From Candidatus Saccharimonadota bacterium (lineage in GTDB: Bacteria > Patescibacteriota > Saccharimonadia > Saccharimonadales > SLHW01), in the NCBI GenBank assembly GCA_007135955.1, contig SLHW01000027.1, forward strand, positions 1-24,337: a stretch of 24,337 nt of DNA, written 5' to 3'. The notes under the pieces are model-generated. The model ran no database searches and was not told where the DNA came from. It was given only the letters and a program-made list of their open reading frames with translations. The first letter of the stretch is position 1, and every line of letters begins with the position of its first letter. Below, piece after piece: positions 8,378 through 14,922 of the stretch. A program made the position numbers and the translations under genes.

Positions 8378-8857
8378 ATGCCACGAAAAGTAACCAAATC
8401 CCTCGTTCGTCAAGTTGAGCCGGATCGTATTTACAACGATGTGATGGTTCAAAAACTCATTAATCGCGTTATGAAAAGTGGTAAAAAGCAAATTGCTGAA
8501 AGACTAGTCTATGGCGGGATGCAAAAAGCAGCTGATAAACTAAAAGTTCAAAACCCATTAGAAGTTTTTGAACAGGCGCTGGCCAATATTCGACCTCAAG
8601 TCGAGACTCGATCTCGTCGTGTCGGCGGAGCAAATTATCAGATTCCTTTTGAAGTAAAAGGCCAGCGTCAAAATCACTTAACTATAATGTGGTTTGTTGC
8701 TGCCGCACGGTCTCGTAAAGGAATGAGCATGGAAGATCGCATAGCTCTTGAGCTTGTTGATGCATACAACAATACTGGTACTGCAGTTAAGAAAAAAGAA
8801 GACACGCATAAAATGGCTGAAGCCAACCGAGCCTTCGCTCACTTTGCACGTTACTAA
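8378..8857 (+). CDS. rpsG: 30S ribosomal protein S7 (uS7)
   Basis: S7 nucleates assembly of the 30S head and contacts E-site tRNA; in E. coli it is also the translational repressor of its operon. The 159 residues are close to the common bacterial length of 156. Recognisable blocks are PDRIYNDVMVQKLINRVMKSGKK, GGANYQIPFEV, and the C-terminal EDTHKMAEANRAFAHFARY. AAGGAGGG (8361-8368), inside the end of rpsL, sits 9 bases before the ATG. The stop is followed by a 17-base spacer and then a small ORF rather than directly by fusA. Confidence 0.98.
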   Translation: MPRKVTKSLVRQVEPDRIYNDVMVQKLINRVMKSGKKQIAERLVYGGMQKAADKLKVQNPLEVFEQALANIRPQVETRSRRVGGANYQIPFEVKGQRQNHLTIMWFVAAARSRKGMSMEDRIALELVDAYNNTGTAVKKKEDTHKMAEANRAFAHFARY

Positions 8858-8874
8858 AGGGCGCGTTTTAAAAA

Positions 8875-9072
8875 ATGAAAATACAGCCTCCAATAGAAGC
8901 ATTCAGCGAACGCGAAAGAGAATCCGACGATTTTGTATTAGAAGTTTTCGATAACGTCGTTGTGCCACGCGGCAAACTCCTGGGTGCAGCAGTTGAACCA
9001 GTTACTGGCAACGAACAACCGCCCGAACAGCTAAATGATACAGAAGCAATAGATTTAACTACATTAGAATAA
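8875..9072 (+). CDS. small acidic hypothetical protein between rpsG and fusA
   Basis: I do not recognise this 65-residue ORF. It contains 15 Asp/Glu against 5 Lys/Arg, with no cysteine, signal peptide or membrane segment. A middle part, VLEVFDNVVVPRGKLLGAA, could form a beta hairpin; the ends are polar and probably flexible. AAAGGG at 8856-8861 lies 13 bases before the ATG, a usable but loosely spaced ribosome binding site. The ORF fills almost the whole rpsG-fusA gap (17 bases before, 23 after), and fusA has its own site AGAGGAAAG after it. That tight fit and the lack of hairpins argue for a real gene. The evidence is still only an open frame with good context, so conservation would decide it. 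Confidence 0.55.
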   Translation: MKIQPPIEAFSERERESDDFVLEVFDNVVVPRGKLLGAAVEPVTGNEQPPEQLNDTEAIDLTTLE

Positions 9073-9095
9073 CGTTAATTTAAGAGGAAAGACCC

Positions 9096-11180
9096 ATGGC
9101 AAAACAACCCTACGCACAAGGAAAAATAAGAAATATCGGCATCATTGCACATATTGACGCTGGTAAAACCACTACTACTGAAGGTATTTTATACCGAACT
9201 GGCATCAAGCATAAGATTGGTGCTGTTCATGAAGGTGGTACAACCACCGACTGGATGGATCAAGAACGCGAGCGTGGTATTACGATTGTTTCAGCTGCGG
9301 TGTCTTGCTACTGGAAAGACCACCAAATAAACATTATTGATACGCCTGGCCACATTGACTTTACAGTTGAGGTGGAACGATCGCTTCGAGTATTGGACGG
9401 TGCAGTTGTTGTATTTGATGGCAAGATGGGTGTTGAGTCGCAGTCAGAAACTGTTTGGCGTCAAGCCGACAAATATAATGTTCCTCGGATATGTCTTATT
9501 AATAAGATCAATCAAACTGGTGGCGATTTCTACAAATCACTTGATTCAATTCACAAGCGACTAAACAAACGAGCTTTCCCGATTCACTTACCGATTGGAT
9601 TTGAGCAGAGTATTAATGGAGTCGTTGATTTAGTCACTATGAAGGCTTATACCTACAAAGACTTCACTGATAAAGAGCTGCAGGTCGGCGATGTTCCTGA
9701 AGATATGCAAGAAAAAGCCAAGAAATACCGCAGTCTACTTATCGAAAACGCAGTAGCAGAAGATGAAACCATGCTTGAGAAATATCTTGAGGTTGGTGAA
9801 GAAGGCTTGAGCGAAGACGATATTCGTCATGCCATCCGCACCGCAGTGCTATCAGCGAAGTTCTATATCGTGAGTGGTGGTGACGCACGTGGCGTAATTG
9901 TTGAAAAATTACTCGATATGGTTAATGATTTCTTGCCGAGCCCTGATGATCGTGGTTCAACCTGGGGAACGCACCCGAAGTCTGGTGACAAGATTGAACG
10001 CAAGCCGACATCTGATGAGCCATTTTCAGCACTTGCCTTTAAGATTGCAACTGATGCGTTTGTCGGAAAACTAGCATACTTTAGGGTGTACTCCGGTAAA
10101 ATCGCTTCAGGTTCGTACGTTATGAACAGTACTACTGGCCAAAAAGAACGTGTCGGTCGCATCGTTCGTATGCAGGCTGACAAGCGAGAAGATGTTGACG
10201 AAGTACGCTCCGGTGATATTGCAGCCATTGTTGGCCTAAAGGGCACTACTACCGGCGATACCCTCTGTGACCAGGCTAATCCAATTGAGCTCGAAAACAT
10301 TACTTTCCCTGAGCCACCAGTATCGATTGCGATTGAGCCAAAGACCAAGGCTGACCAAGAAAAAATGTCGATAGCTCTCCAGCGACTCGCTGAAGAAGAT
10401 CCAACTTTCCGTATATCTGTCGATGACGAAACCGGTCAGACAATTATTCGTGGTATGGGTGAGCTACACCTCGAAATATTAGTTGATCGCATGAAACGAG
10501 AATTTGGCGTTGAGGCTAACATCGGCGCCCCACAAGTTGCGTACCGCGAAACGATTCGCAAAGATGGCGTCGAGGCTCAAGGTAAATTCATTCGCCAATC
10601 TGGTGGACGCGGTCAATATGGTGATGTTTGGGTACGATTATCGCAAAATGAAGAAGGCGAAGGCTTTGAATTCATAAACTCAATCAAAGGCGGTGTTGTT
10701 CCGCAGGAATACATCAAGCCAGTCGAAGAAGGTGTCAAAGAAGCAATGAGCAGCGGTGTCGTTGCCGGGTATCCGGTAGTAGATGTCAAAGTTGAGATAT
10801 ACGACGGCAGCTACCATGATGTTGACTCCTCAGAAATGGCCTTTAAGGCAGCCGGCTCAATTGGCTTCAAAGAAGGAATGAAAAACGCTAAGCCGACTCT
10901 ACTGGAACCAGTTATGAAAGTTGTCGTCGTCGTACCAGAAGAATTTATGGGCGACGTAATCGGAGACCTCAATAGTAAGCGTGGTCGAGTTGAGTCGATG
11001 GAAGACTTGCAGCCAGGCATCAAAGAGATTACTGCGTTCGTCCCACTTGCCGAGATGTTTGGCTACACAACCAACCTTCGCAGCATGACTCAGGGTCGCG
11101 CTAGCTCAAGCATGGAGCTAGATCACTACGCTGATGTTCCTAGTAATGTTGCTCAAGCAGTCGTTGCTGATAGACAGTAA
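9096..11180 (+). CDS. fusA: elongation factor G with altered guanine-recognition motifs
   Basis: EF-G drives tRNA-mRNA translocation and, with RRF, ribosome recycling. The 694 residues match the family length and domain order: GTPase domain, domain II, domain III, domain IV with SGGRGQYGDVWV and the tip-proximal GSYHDVDSSEMAFK (His583 equivalent kept), and domain V (VPLAEMFGYTTNLRSMTQGR). The nucleotide pocket is mixed. G1 AHIDAGKT (18-25), switch I RGITI (60-64) and switch II DTPGH (82-86) are canonical. G4 reads NKIN with Asn139 instead of Asp, and G5 reads SGGD (260-263) instead of SAxK. AGAGGAAAG precedes the ATG. As the str-locus copy it is presumably the housekeeping EF-G; whether a second copy exists elsewhere is unknown. 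Confidence 0.97.
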   Translation: MAKQPYAQGKIRNIGIIAHIDAGKTTTTEGILYRTGIKHKIGAVHEGGTTTDWMDQERERGITIVSAAVSCYWKDHQINIIDTPGHIDFTVEVERSLRVLDGAVVVFDGKMGVESQSETVWRQADKYNVPRICLINKINQTGGDFYKSLDSIHKRLNKRAFPIHLPIGFEQSINGVVDLVTMKAYTYKDFTDKELQVGDVPEDMQEKAKKYRSLLIENAVAEDETMLEKYLEVGEEGLSEDDIRHAIRTAVLSAKFYIVSGGDARGVIVEKLLDMVNDFLPSPDDRGSTWGTHPKSGDKIERKPTSDEPFSALAFKIATDAFVGKLAYFRVYSGKIASGSYVMNSTTGQKERVGRIVRMQADKREDVDEVRSGDIAAIVGLKGTTTGDTLCDQANPIELENITFPEPPVSIAIEPKTKADQEKMSIALQRLAEEDPTFRISVDDETGQTIIRGMGELHLEILVDRMKREFGVEANIGAPQVAYRETIRKDGVEAQGKFIRQSGGRGQYGDVWVRLSQNEEGEGFEFINSIKGGVVPQEYIKPVEEGVKEAMSSGVVAGYPVVDVKVEIYDGSYHDVDSSEMAFKAAGSIGFKEGMKNAKPTLLEPVMKVVVVVPEEFMGDVIGDLNSKRGRVESMEDLQPGIKEITAFVPLAEMFGYTTNLRSMTQGRASSSMELDHYADVPSNVAQAVVADRQ

Positions 11181-11198
11181 TTCATAAACGAAAAATAC

Positions 11199-11227
11199 TT
11201 TACAAACAGGTGTATCTTCGTTATGAT
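11199..11227 (+). promoter_or_regulatory. sigma70-type promoter for tuf
   Basis: TTTACA (11199-11204) and TATGAT (11222-11227) are separated by the ideal 17 bases, each hexamer one base off consensus. Transcription would start near 11234, about 65 bases before tuf. This lets tuf be expressed at a higher level than the upstream str genes, as expected for one of the most abundant bacterial proteins. Confidence 0.75.
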
Positions 11228-11240
11228 ATTTTGGTAACTC

Positions 11241-11265
11241 GTGTGAGTGATCGAATTACTCATGC
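11241..11265 (+). promoter_or_regulatory. hairpin in tuf leader
   Basis: GTGTGAGTGA (11241-11250) can pair with TTACTCATGC (11256-11265) around a five-base loop TCGAA, giving 10 pairs including three G-U. It lies between the predicted start site and the AAGGAG site (11282-11287). It may stabilise the 5' end of the mRNA or tune initiation; no known riboregulator class is recognised. Confidence 0.45.
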
Positions 11266-11298
11266 AAAATAATAAGGTAATAAGGAGTCGTTACAATA

Positions 11299-12480
11299 AT
11301 GGCAGATTTTGATCGAAGTAAGCCGCACATAAATGTCGGTACCATGGGTCACGTTGATCATGGTAAAACAACACTAACCGCAGCTATTACACATGTACTA
11401 GCAAAAAAGCTTCCAAGTGACGTAAATAAGCCAATCGAATACGATAAGATTGACAACGCACCAGAAGAAAAGGCTCGTGGTATCACGATTGCTACCTCGC
11501 ACCAAGAATATGAATCAGAAAAGCGTCACTACGCACACGTTGATATGCCCGGGCACGCAGACTACGTTAAAAACATGATTACTGGAGCTGCGCAGATTGA
11601 TGGTGCAGTTTTAGTGGTATCAGCAGCTGATGGCCCTATGCCTCAGACTCGTGAGCACGTGTTGCTTGCTCGTCAAGTTGGTGTTCCAAAGATTGTTGTA
11701 TTCATGAACAAAATGGATCTCGCTGATCCAGAGCTTACAGAACTCGTAGAAATGGACATCCGAGAGCTACTTGCAAAATATGAATACGACGAAAATTGTC
11801 CAATTGTAAAAGGCTCCGCCACTAAGGCACTTGAGGGCGACAGTGAAAACGAAGATTCTGTCATGGAGCTCGTTAAAGCAATGGATGATTACATTCCTGA
11901 GCCTAAGCGAGACCTAGATAAAGATTTCTTGATGCCGATCGAAGATGTTTTCTCAATTAAGGGACGCGGAACTGTTGCTACTGGCCGTGTTGAACAAGGT
12001 ATTGTGAAAGTTAACGAAGAAATCGAAATTGTTGGTATCCGTGACACTAAGAAAACTGTTGTTACTGGTGTTGAAATGTTTAAGAAAAATCTTGATCAAG
12101 GGCAAGCCGGCGATAACGTTGGTGTACTACTTCGTGGTATTGAGCGTGATGATATCGAGCGTGGACAGGTGCTTTGTAAGCCTGGTTCGATTACGCCGCA
12201 CACTGAATTTGACTCCGAGGTGTACATCCTTAAGAAAGAAGAAGGTGGTCGTCATACTCCATTCTTCAAGGGTTATAAACCACAGTTTTACTTCCGAACC
12301 ACTGATGTTACAGGTGAAGTAGAGCTGCCAGCTGATAAAGAAATGGTTATGCCAGGCGACACCGTAACGTTTAAGGTAAAGCTACTTGCTCCTATTGCCA
12401 TGGATCAGGGTCTCCGCTTTGCAATTCGTGAAGGTGGCAAAACTGTTGGTGCTGGCGTTGTAACAAAAATTGTCAAATAG
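11299..12480 (+). CDS. tuf: elongation factor Tu
   Basis: EF-Tu delivers aminoacyl-tRNA to the ribosomal A site as a GTP complex. The 393 residues are exactly typical. All nucleotide motifs are canonical: GHVDHGKT (17-24), RGITI (60-64), DMPGH (82-86, with Met where most have Cys), NKMD (137-140) and SATK (173-176). His86 corresponds to the catalytic His84. Domains II and III are complete and end in VGAGVVTKIVK. AAGGAG lies 11 bases before the ATG. It has its own promoter upstream and a perfect intrinsic terminator about 30 bases after the stop, so it can act as a single-gene unit as well as the end of the str operon. Confidence 0.99.
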   Translation: MADFDRSKPHINVGTMGHVDHGKTTLTAAITHVLAKKLPSDVNKPIEYDKIDNAPEEKARGITIATSHQEYESEKRHYAHVDMPGHADYVKNMITGAAQIDGAVLVVSAADGPMPQTREHVLLARQVGVPKIVVFMNKMDLADPELTELVEMDIRELLAKYEYDENCPIVKGSATKALEGDSENEDSVMELVKAMDDYIPEPKRDLDKDFLMPIEDVFSIKGRGTVATGRVEQGIVKVNEEIEIVGIRDTKKTVVTGVEMFKKNLDQGQAGDNVGVLLRGIERDDIERGQVLCKPGSITPHTEFDSEVYILKKEEGGRHTPFFKGYKPQFYFRTTDVTGEVELPADKEMVMPGDTVTFKVKLLAPIAMDQGLRFAIREGGKTVGAGVVTKIVK

Positions 12481-12510
12481 TTACTAGGCAAGAGCAAATC
12501 ACAGGTCACT

Positions 12511-12542
12511 AAAAAGACTCCTCGCTTGAGAGGAGTCTTTTT
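12511..12542 (+). terminator. intrinsic terminator after tuf
   Basis: AAAAAGACTCCTC (12511-12523) is perfectly complementary to GAGGAGTCTTTTT (12530-12542) around a six-base loop GCTTGA. The stem is GC-rich at the loop end and its 3' arm merges into a U tract. Because the 5' arm starts with five A, the structure could also terminate transcription on the opposite strand. It is the only strong Rho-independent terminator in the window. Confidence 0.93.
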
Positions 12543-12568
12543 GTGTTTTATCAAAGATGTTGTATACT
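12541..12568 (+). promoter_or_regulatory. possible promoter for rpsJ
   Basis: TATACT (12563-12568) is a good -10 hexamer with a weak -35, TTGTGT (12541-12546), 16 bases upstream. The -35 overlaps the U tract of the tuf terminator. A promoter is needed here because the terminator should isolate rpsJ, but the exact site is uncertain. Confidence 0.42.
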
Positions 12569-12722
12569 TAAATCACTTAATATGTGATGACTAAAAGTCG
12601 TCTATGACATGCTCTAATCATTCATGGAAGATGTTACATCACCTGTAAGTATCAATCAAAAACACAGGCGTAATTGTAGCTGTGTTCCATAATAGTAATG
12701 TAGCGTAAAAGGAGTTAACTAC
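12569..12722 (+). promoter_or_regulatory. rpsJ leader with small hairpins
   Basis: This non-coding leader of about 150 bases precedes rpsJ. It contains ATCAC/GTGAT (12572-12576 with 12584-12588), GACT/AGTC (12589-12592 with 12596-12599), and a 7-bp perfect inverted repeat AACACAG/CTGTGTT (12661-12667 with 12680-12686). It ends in AAAAGGAG before the ATG at 12723. In E. coli the S10 leader is the target of L4-mediated control, but no sequence match to that structure is claimed here. A regulatory role is possible but unproven. Confidence 0.4.
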
Positions 12723-13070
12723 ATGGCAGAAACGAAAAAAACTACAAGCCAAACTACCGACACAAGCAAGCAACGAATTCGGATACGGCTGAAAGCCTAT
12801 GACCACAAGGTCATTGATCAATCAGCAAAACAAATTGTAGATACCGCTATTCGTACTGGTGCAAAGATTGCCGGTCCAATACCATTGCCGACCCGGACAA
12901 CAAAATACACAGTAGTTCGTAGCCCGTTTGTTTACAAGAAAAGCCGTGAGCAATTCGAGATGCGTACACACAAACGGCTGATAGACGTGTTTGACCCTTC
13001 AGCAAAGACAATCGATAGCCTTATGAACTTATCATTACCGGCTGGCTGCGACGCTGAAATAAAAATGTAG
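12723..13070 (+). CDS. rpsJ: 30S ribosomal protein S10 (uS10)
   Basis: S10 is a 30S head protein that also acts as NusE in transcription antitermination. The 115 residues are about 12 longer than usual because of a Thr/Lys-rich N-terminal extension before the conserved RIRIRLKAYDHKVID. The rest is canonical: IAGPIPLPTR, YTVVRSPFVYKKSREQFEMRTHKR and the C-terminal LPAGCDAEIKM. AAAAGGAG lies about 10 bases upstream of the chosen ATG; no internal Met precedes the core, so the extension is real. Unusually for an S10 operon, it is separated from rplC by 237 bases holding another promoter. Confidence 0.97.
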   Translation: MAETKKTTSQTTDTSKQRIRIRLKAYDHKVIDQSAKQIVDTAIRTGAKIAGPIPLPTRTTKYTVVRSPFVYKKSREQFEMRTHKRLIDVFDPSAKTIDSLMNLSLPAGCDAEIKM

Positions 13071-13121
13071 CCCAACTGAACGAGGGGTGTTCAAGGTATA
13101 CAGTGTAGTTTTTGCAACATA

Positions 13122-13149
13122 TTGACAGATACGACTATTATCTGCTAAT
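13122..13149 (+). promoter_or_regulatory. probable promoter for the rplC-rplO operon
   Basis: A perfect -35 TTGACA (13122-13127) is followed after 16 bases by GCTAAT (13144-13149), which matches the -10 consensus at four of six positions including the final T. Transcription would start near 13156. This would drive the long ribosomal protein operon independently of rpsJ. The weak -10 leaves some doubt. Confidence 0.55.
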
Positions 13150-13307
13150 CTACCTTGGTATATCAATATACCTCTAGGGTAGCTTGGTCCGCTCAAAGGG
13201 TCCGAAGAGCACGCTGTGTTATGGAAACTAGTGAGCCACCAAGTGTTTTAATGCCCAGAAAATTAGTAAATTTTAACAGAGATGAATAAGAGGAATGTAA
13301 ACACGCT
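13150..13307 (+). promoter_or_regulatory. rplC leader, structured
   Basis: This leader of about 150 bases holds several inverted repeats. GGTATAT/ATATACC (13157-13163 with 13166-13172) folds as six pairs around TCAA. CTTGGT (13183-13188) can pair with ACCAAG (13238-13243). AAAATT/AATTTT lies at about 13259-13274. GGTCC occurs twice (13186-13190 and 13199-13203). AAGAGGAA (13288-13295) is the ribosome binding site, 12 bases before the ATG. Being at the head of the main ribosomal protein operon, it is a natural site for autoregulation by an encoded protein such as L4, but that is inference. Confidence 0.42.
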
Positions 13308-13922
13308 ATGAAAGCTTTAATAACACGAAAGGTCGGCATGACAAGTATCATCAACGAAGATGGTACCGAGACTGCTATTACCTTGCTTTCCGCTAGTCCT
13401 AATGTCATATCTCAGGTAAAAACCCAAGATATTGACGGCTACACTGCAGTACAAGTAGCTAGTGAGCCTGCTAAAAATATTTCAAAACCTCAAGCTGGTC
13501 ACCTAAAGTCAGTTAAGCAAGACCTCGCCATTATGCGTGAGTTTCGAGTTGATGAAGTTTCAGAAGACCTCAAGGTTGGTAGCACATTATCACCAGAGGT
13601 CTTTTCAGTTGGAGATAAGGTTACAGTTACCGGAACGAGCAAGGGTAAAGGATTTGCTAGCGCGATTAAGCGGCACAACTTTTCACGTCAACGTAAAAGT
13701 CATGGAGCAAAAGGTGCTACTCGCCGAGTTGGCTCTATTGGCTCGATGTATCCACAAAAGATTTTCAAGGGCAAGAAAATGCCTGGGCGTATGGGTGCAG
13801 AACGCGTTACTGTTAAGAATCTAAAAATAGCTTACGTTGATAGCGAGCTACAACTTCTCGGTGTGGCTGGTGCAGTTCCAGGACCAAAGAAAAGCATCGT
13901 CTTAGTAAAGGGAGAGGTATAG
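13308..13922 (+). CDS. rplC: 50S ribosomal protein L3 (uL3)
   Basis: L3 binds domain VI of 23S rRNA near the peptidyl transferase centre and is an early assembly protein. The 204 residues are typical. Signature parts are the start MKALITRKVGMTSIINEDG, GKGFASAIKRHNFSRQ, GAKGATRRVGSIGSMYP and FKGKKMPGRMGAERVTVKNL, the long loop that reaches the centre. It is the first gene of the tightly packed operon, behind its own promoter and leader. GGGAGAGG at its 3' end serves rplD, which begins 3 bases after the stop. Confidence 0.98.
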   Translation: MKALITRKVGMTSIINEDGTETAITLLSASPNVISQVKTQDIDGYTAVQVASEPAKNISKPQAGHLKSVKQDLAIMREFRVDEVSEDLKVGSTLSPEVFSVGDKVTVTGTSKGKGFASAIKRHNFSRQRKSHGAKGATRRVGSIGSMYPQKIFKGKKMPGRMGAERVTVKNLKIAYVDSELQLLGVAGAVPGPKKSIVLVKGEV

Positions 13923-13925
13923 ATT

Positions 13926-14570
13926 ATGAAATCACCAAAGCTCTACACTAAATCAGGTGCAGCATCAACTAGCAAGGTCACTTTACCTAAAACAGTGTTT
14001 GACAAAGTACCGACTTCTCATGATTTATTACAGCAGGTATACGTTGCCTATCTCGCTAATGGGCGAGAAAACCTAGCAATTACCAAGCTTCGTGGTGAAG
14101 TGAGTGGCGGTGGTCGTAAGCCCTGGAAGCAAAAAGGCACCGGCCGAGCTCGAGCAGGATCAATACGTAGTCCACTTTGGCGTGGTGGTGGTATTACATT
14201 CGGCCCAACTGGAAACGAAAACTATACCAAAAAAGTCAACAAGTCAGCTAAGCGCTCCGCTCTGCGACAGGCTCTCAGTATTGCGCTTAGCGAGGGCGCT
14301 CTTGTCGTTATCGATAGCCTAGAAGTAAAAGATGGCAAAACCAAAGAATTTGTTAAGCTCCAGCAAAAAATGGGTTTTGAAGGTAAAGTACTGCTAGTCG
14401 TTGATGAAATATCTAGCACGCTCAAGCGGGCTACTAATAATCTGCCAAAGGTGAACCTCATTCGTACAAAGCATCTTAGTGTCTTTGATGTTCTCAACGC
14501 TGACACTATAGTTGTTGAAAAGTCTGCTATTGCGACACTGGAAACTTGGCTTGGGGGCAGCAATGACTAA
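13926..14570 (+). CDS. rplD: 50S ribosomal protein L4 (uL4)
   Basis: L4 lines the nascent-peptide exit tunnel with L22. In E. coli it also represses the S10 operon. The 214 residues include the tunnel loop KLRGEVSGGGRKPWKQKGTGRARAG followed by RSPLWRGGGITFGP, which is canonical and carries no obvious macrolide-resistance change. The C-terminal half has the usual RNA-binding globular domain. Its last 8 bases overlap the start of rplW, so the two are translationally coupled. Confidence 0.98.
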   Translation: MKSPKLYTKSGAASTSKVTLPKTVFDKVPTSHDLLQQVYVAYLANGRENLAITKLRGEVSGGGRKPWKQKGTGRARAGSIRSPLWRGGGITFGPTGNENYTKKVNKSAKRSALRQALSIALSEGALVVIDSLEVKDGKTKEFVKLQQKMGFEGKVLLVVDEISSTLKRATNNLPKVNLIRTKHLSVFDVLNADTIVVEKSAIATLETWLGGSND

Positions 14571-14922
14571 GCTTGTATTACTACCAAGAGTCAGTGAAAA
14601 GGCTTACGGATTGAGTAAAGACGATGACACCTACGTGTTTGATGTCTCTGGCGAAAGCTCCAACAAGACCACGATAGCGAAACAAGTGGAAGATGAGTTT
14701 GGCGTCACAGTAACAAAAGTGAATGTCATGAATGTAAAAGGTAAAGCCAAGCGAATGATTAATCGTCGTGGTCGAGCCACGCCAGGCAAACGCAATGACG
14801 TGAAACGAGCCTACGTTACAGTGAAGTCGGGCGACTACATACCGGTATTTGCAGCAATAGATGAAGCTGAAGAAAAAGCTAAAAAAGCTCAGCAAGTCGC
14901 TACTAGAAAGGCGAAGAAGTAA
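14563..14922 (+). CDS. rplW: 50S ribosomal protein L23 (uL23)
   Basis: L23 sits at the tunnel exit and is the docking site for trigger factor and SRP. The start is taken at ATG 14563, giving 119 residues beginning MTKLVLLPRVSEKAY as in the family. An upstream in-frame ATG at 14512 lies deep inside rplD and is rejected. GGGGGC just upstream serves as a modest ribosome binding site. The conserved loop KVNVMNVKGKAKRMINRRGR is present. The last 15 or so residues are Lys/Ala-rich. The stop shares one base with the rplB start (TAATG). Confidence 0.97.
   Translation: MTKLVLLPRVSEKAYGLSKDDDTYVFDVSGESSNKTTIAKQVEDEFGVTVTKVNVMNVKGKAKRMINRRGRATPGKRNDVKRAYVTVKSGDYIPVFAAIDEAEEKAKKAQQVATRKAKK

Noticed and set aside
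8748..8954. 68-codon plus-strand frame across the end of rpsG
   Set aside because: It overlaps rpsG over half its length in another frame and is Lys/Arg/Thr-rich without family features; the 8875-9072 frame fits the gap better.
9863..10348. 161-codon minus-strand frame inside fusA
   Set aside because: Antisense to conserved EF-G domains, with no recognisable protein and no initiation signals.
12569..12722. tRNA or other structured RNA gene in the rpsJ leader
   Set aside because: The inverted repeats are short and do not form a cloverleaf or a known riboswitch core; it is described only as a leader.
14512..14562. Upstream in-frame start for rplW
   Set aside because: It would add 17 residues encoded inside rplD, whereas MTKLVLLPRVSEK at 14563 matches the L23 start.
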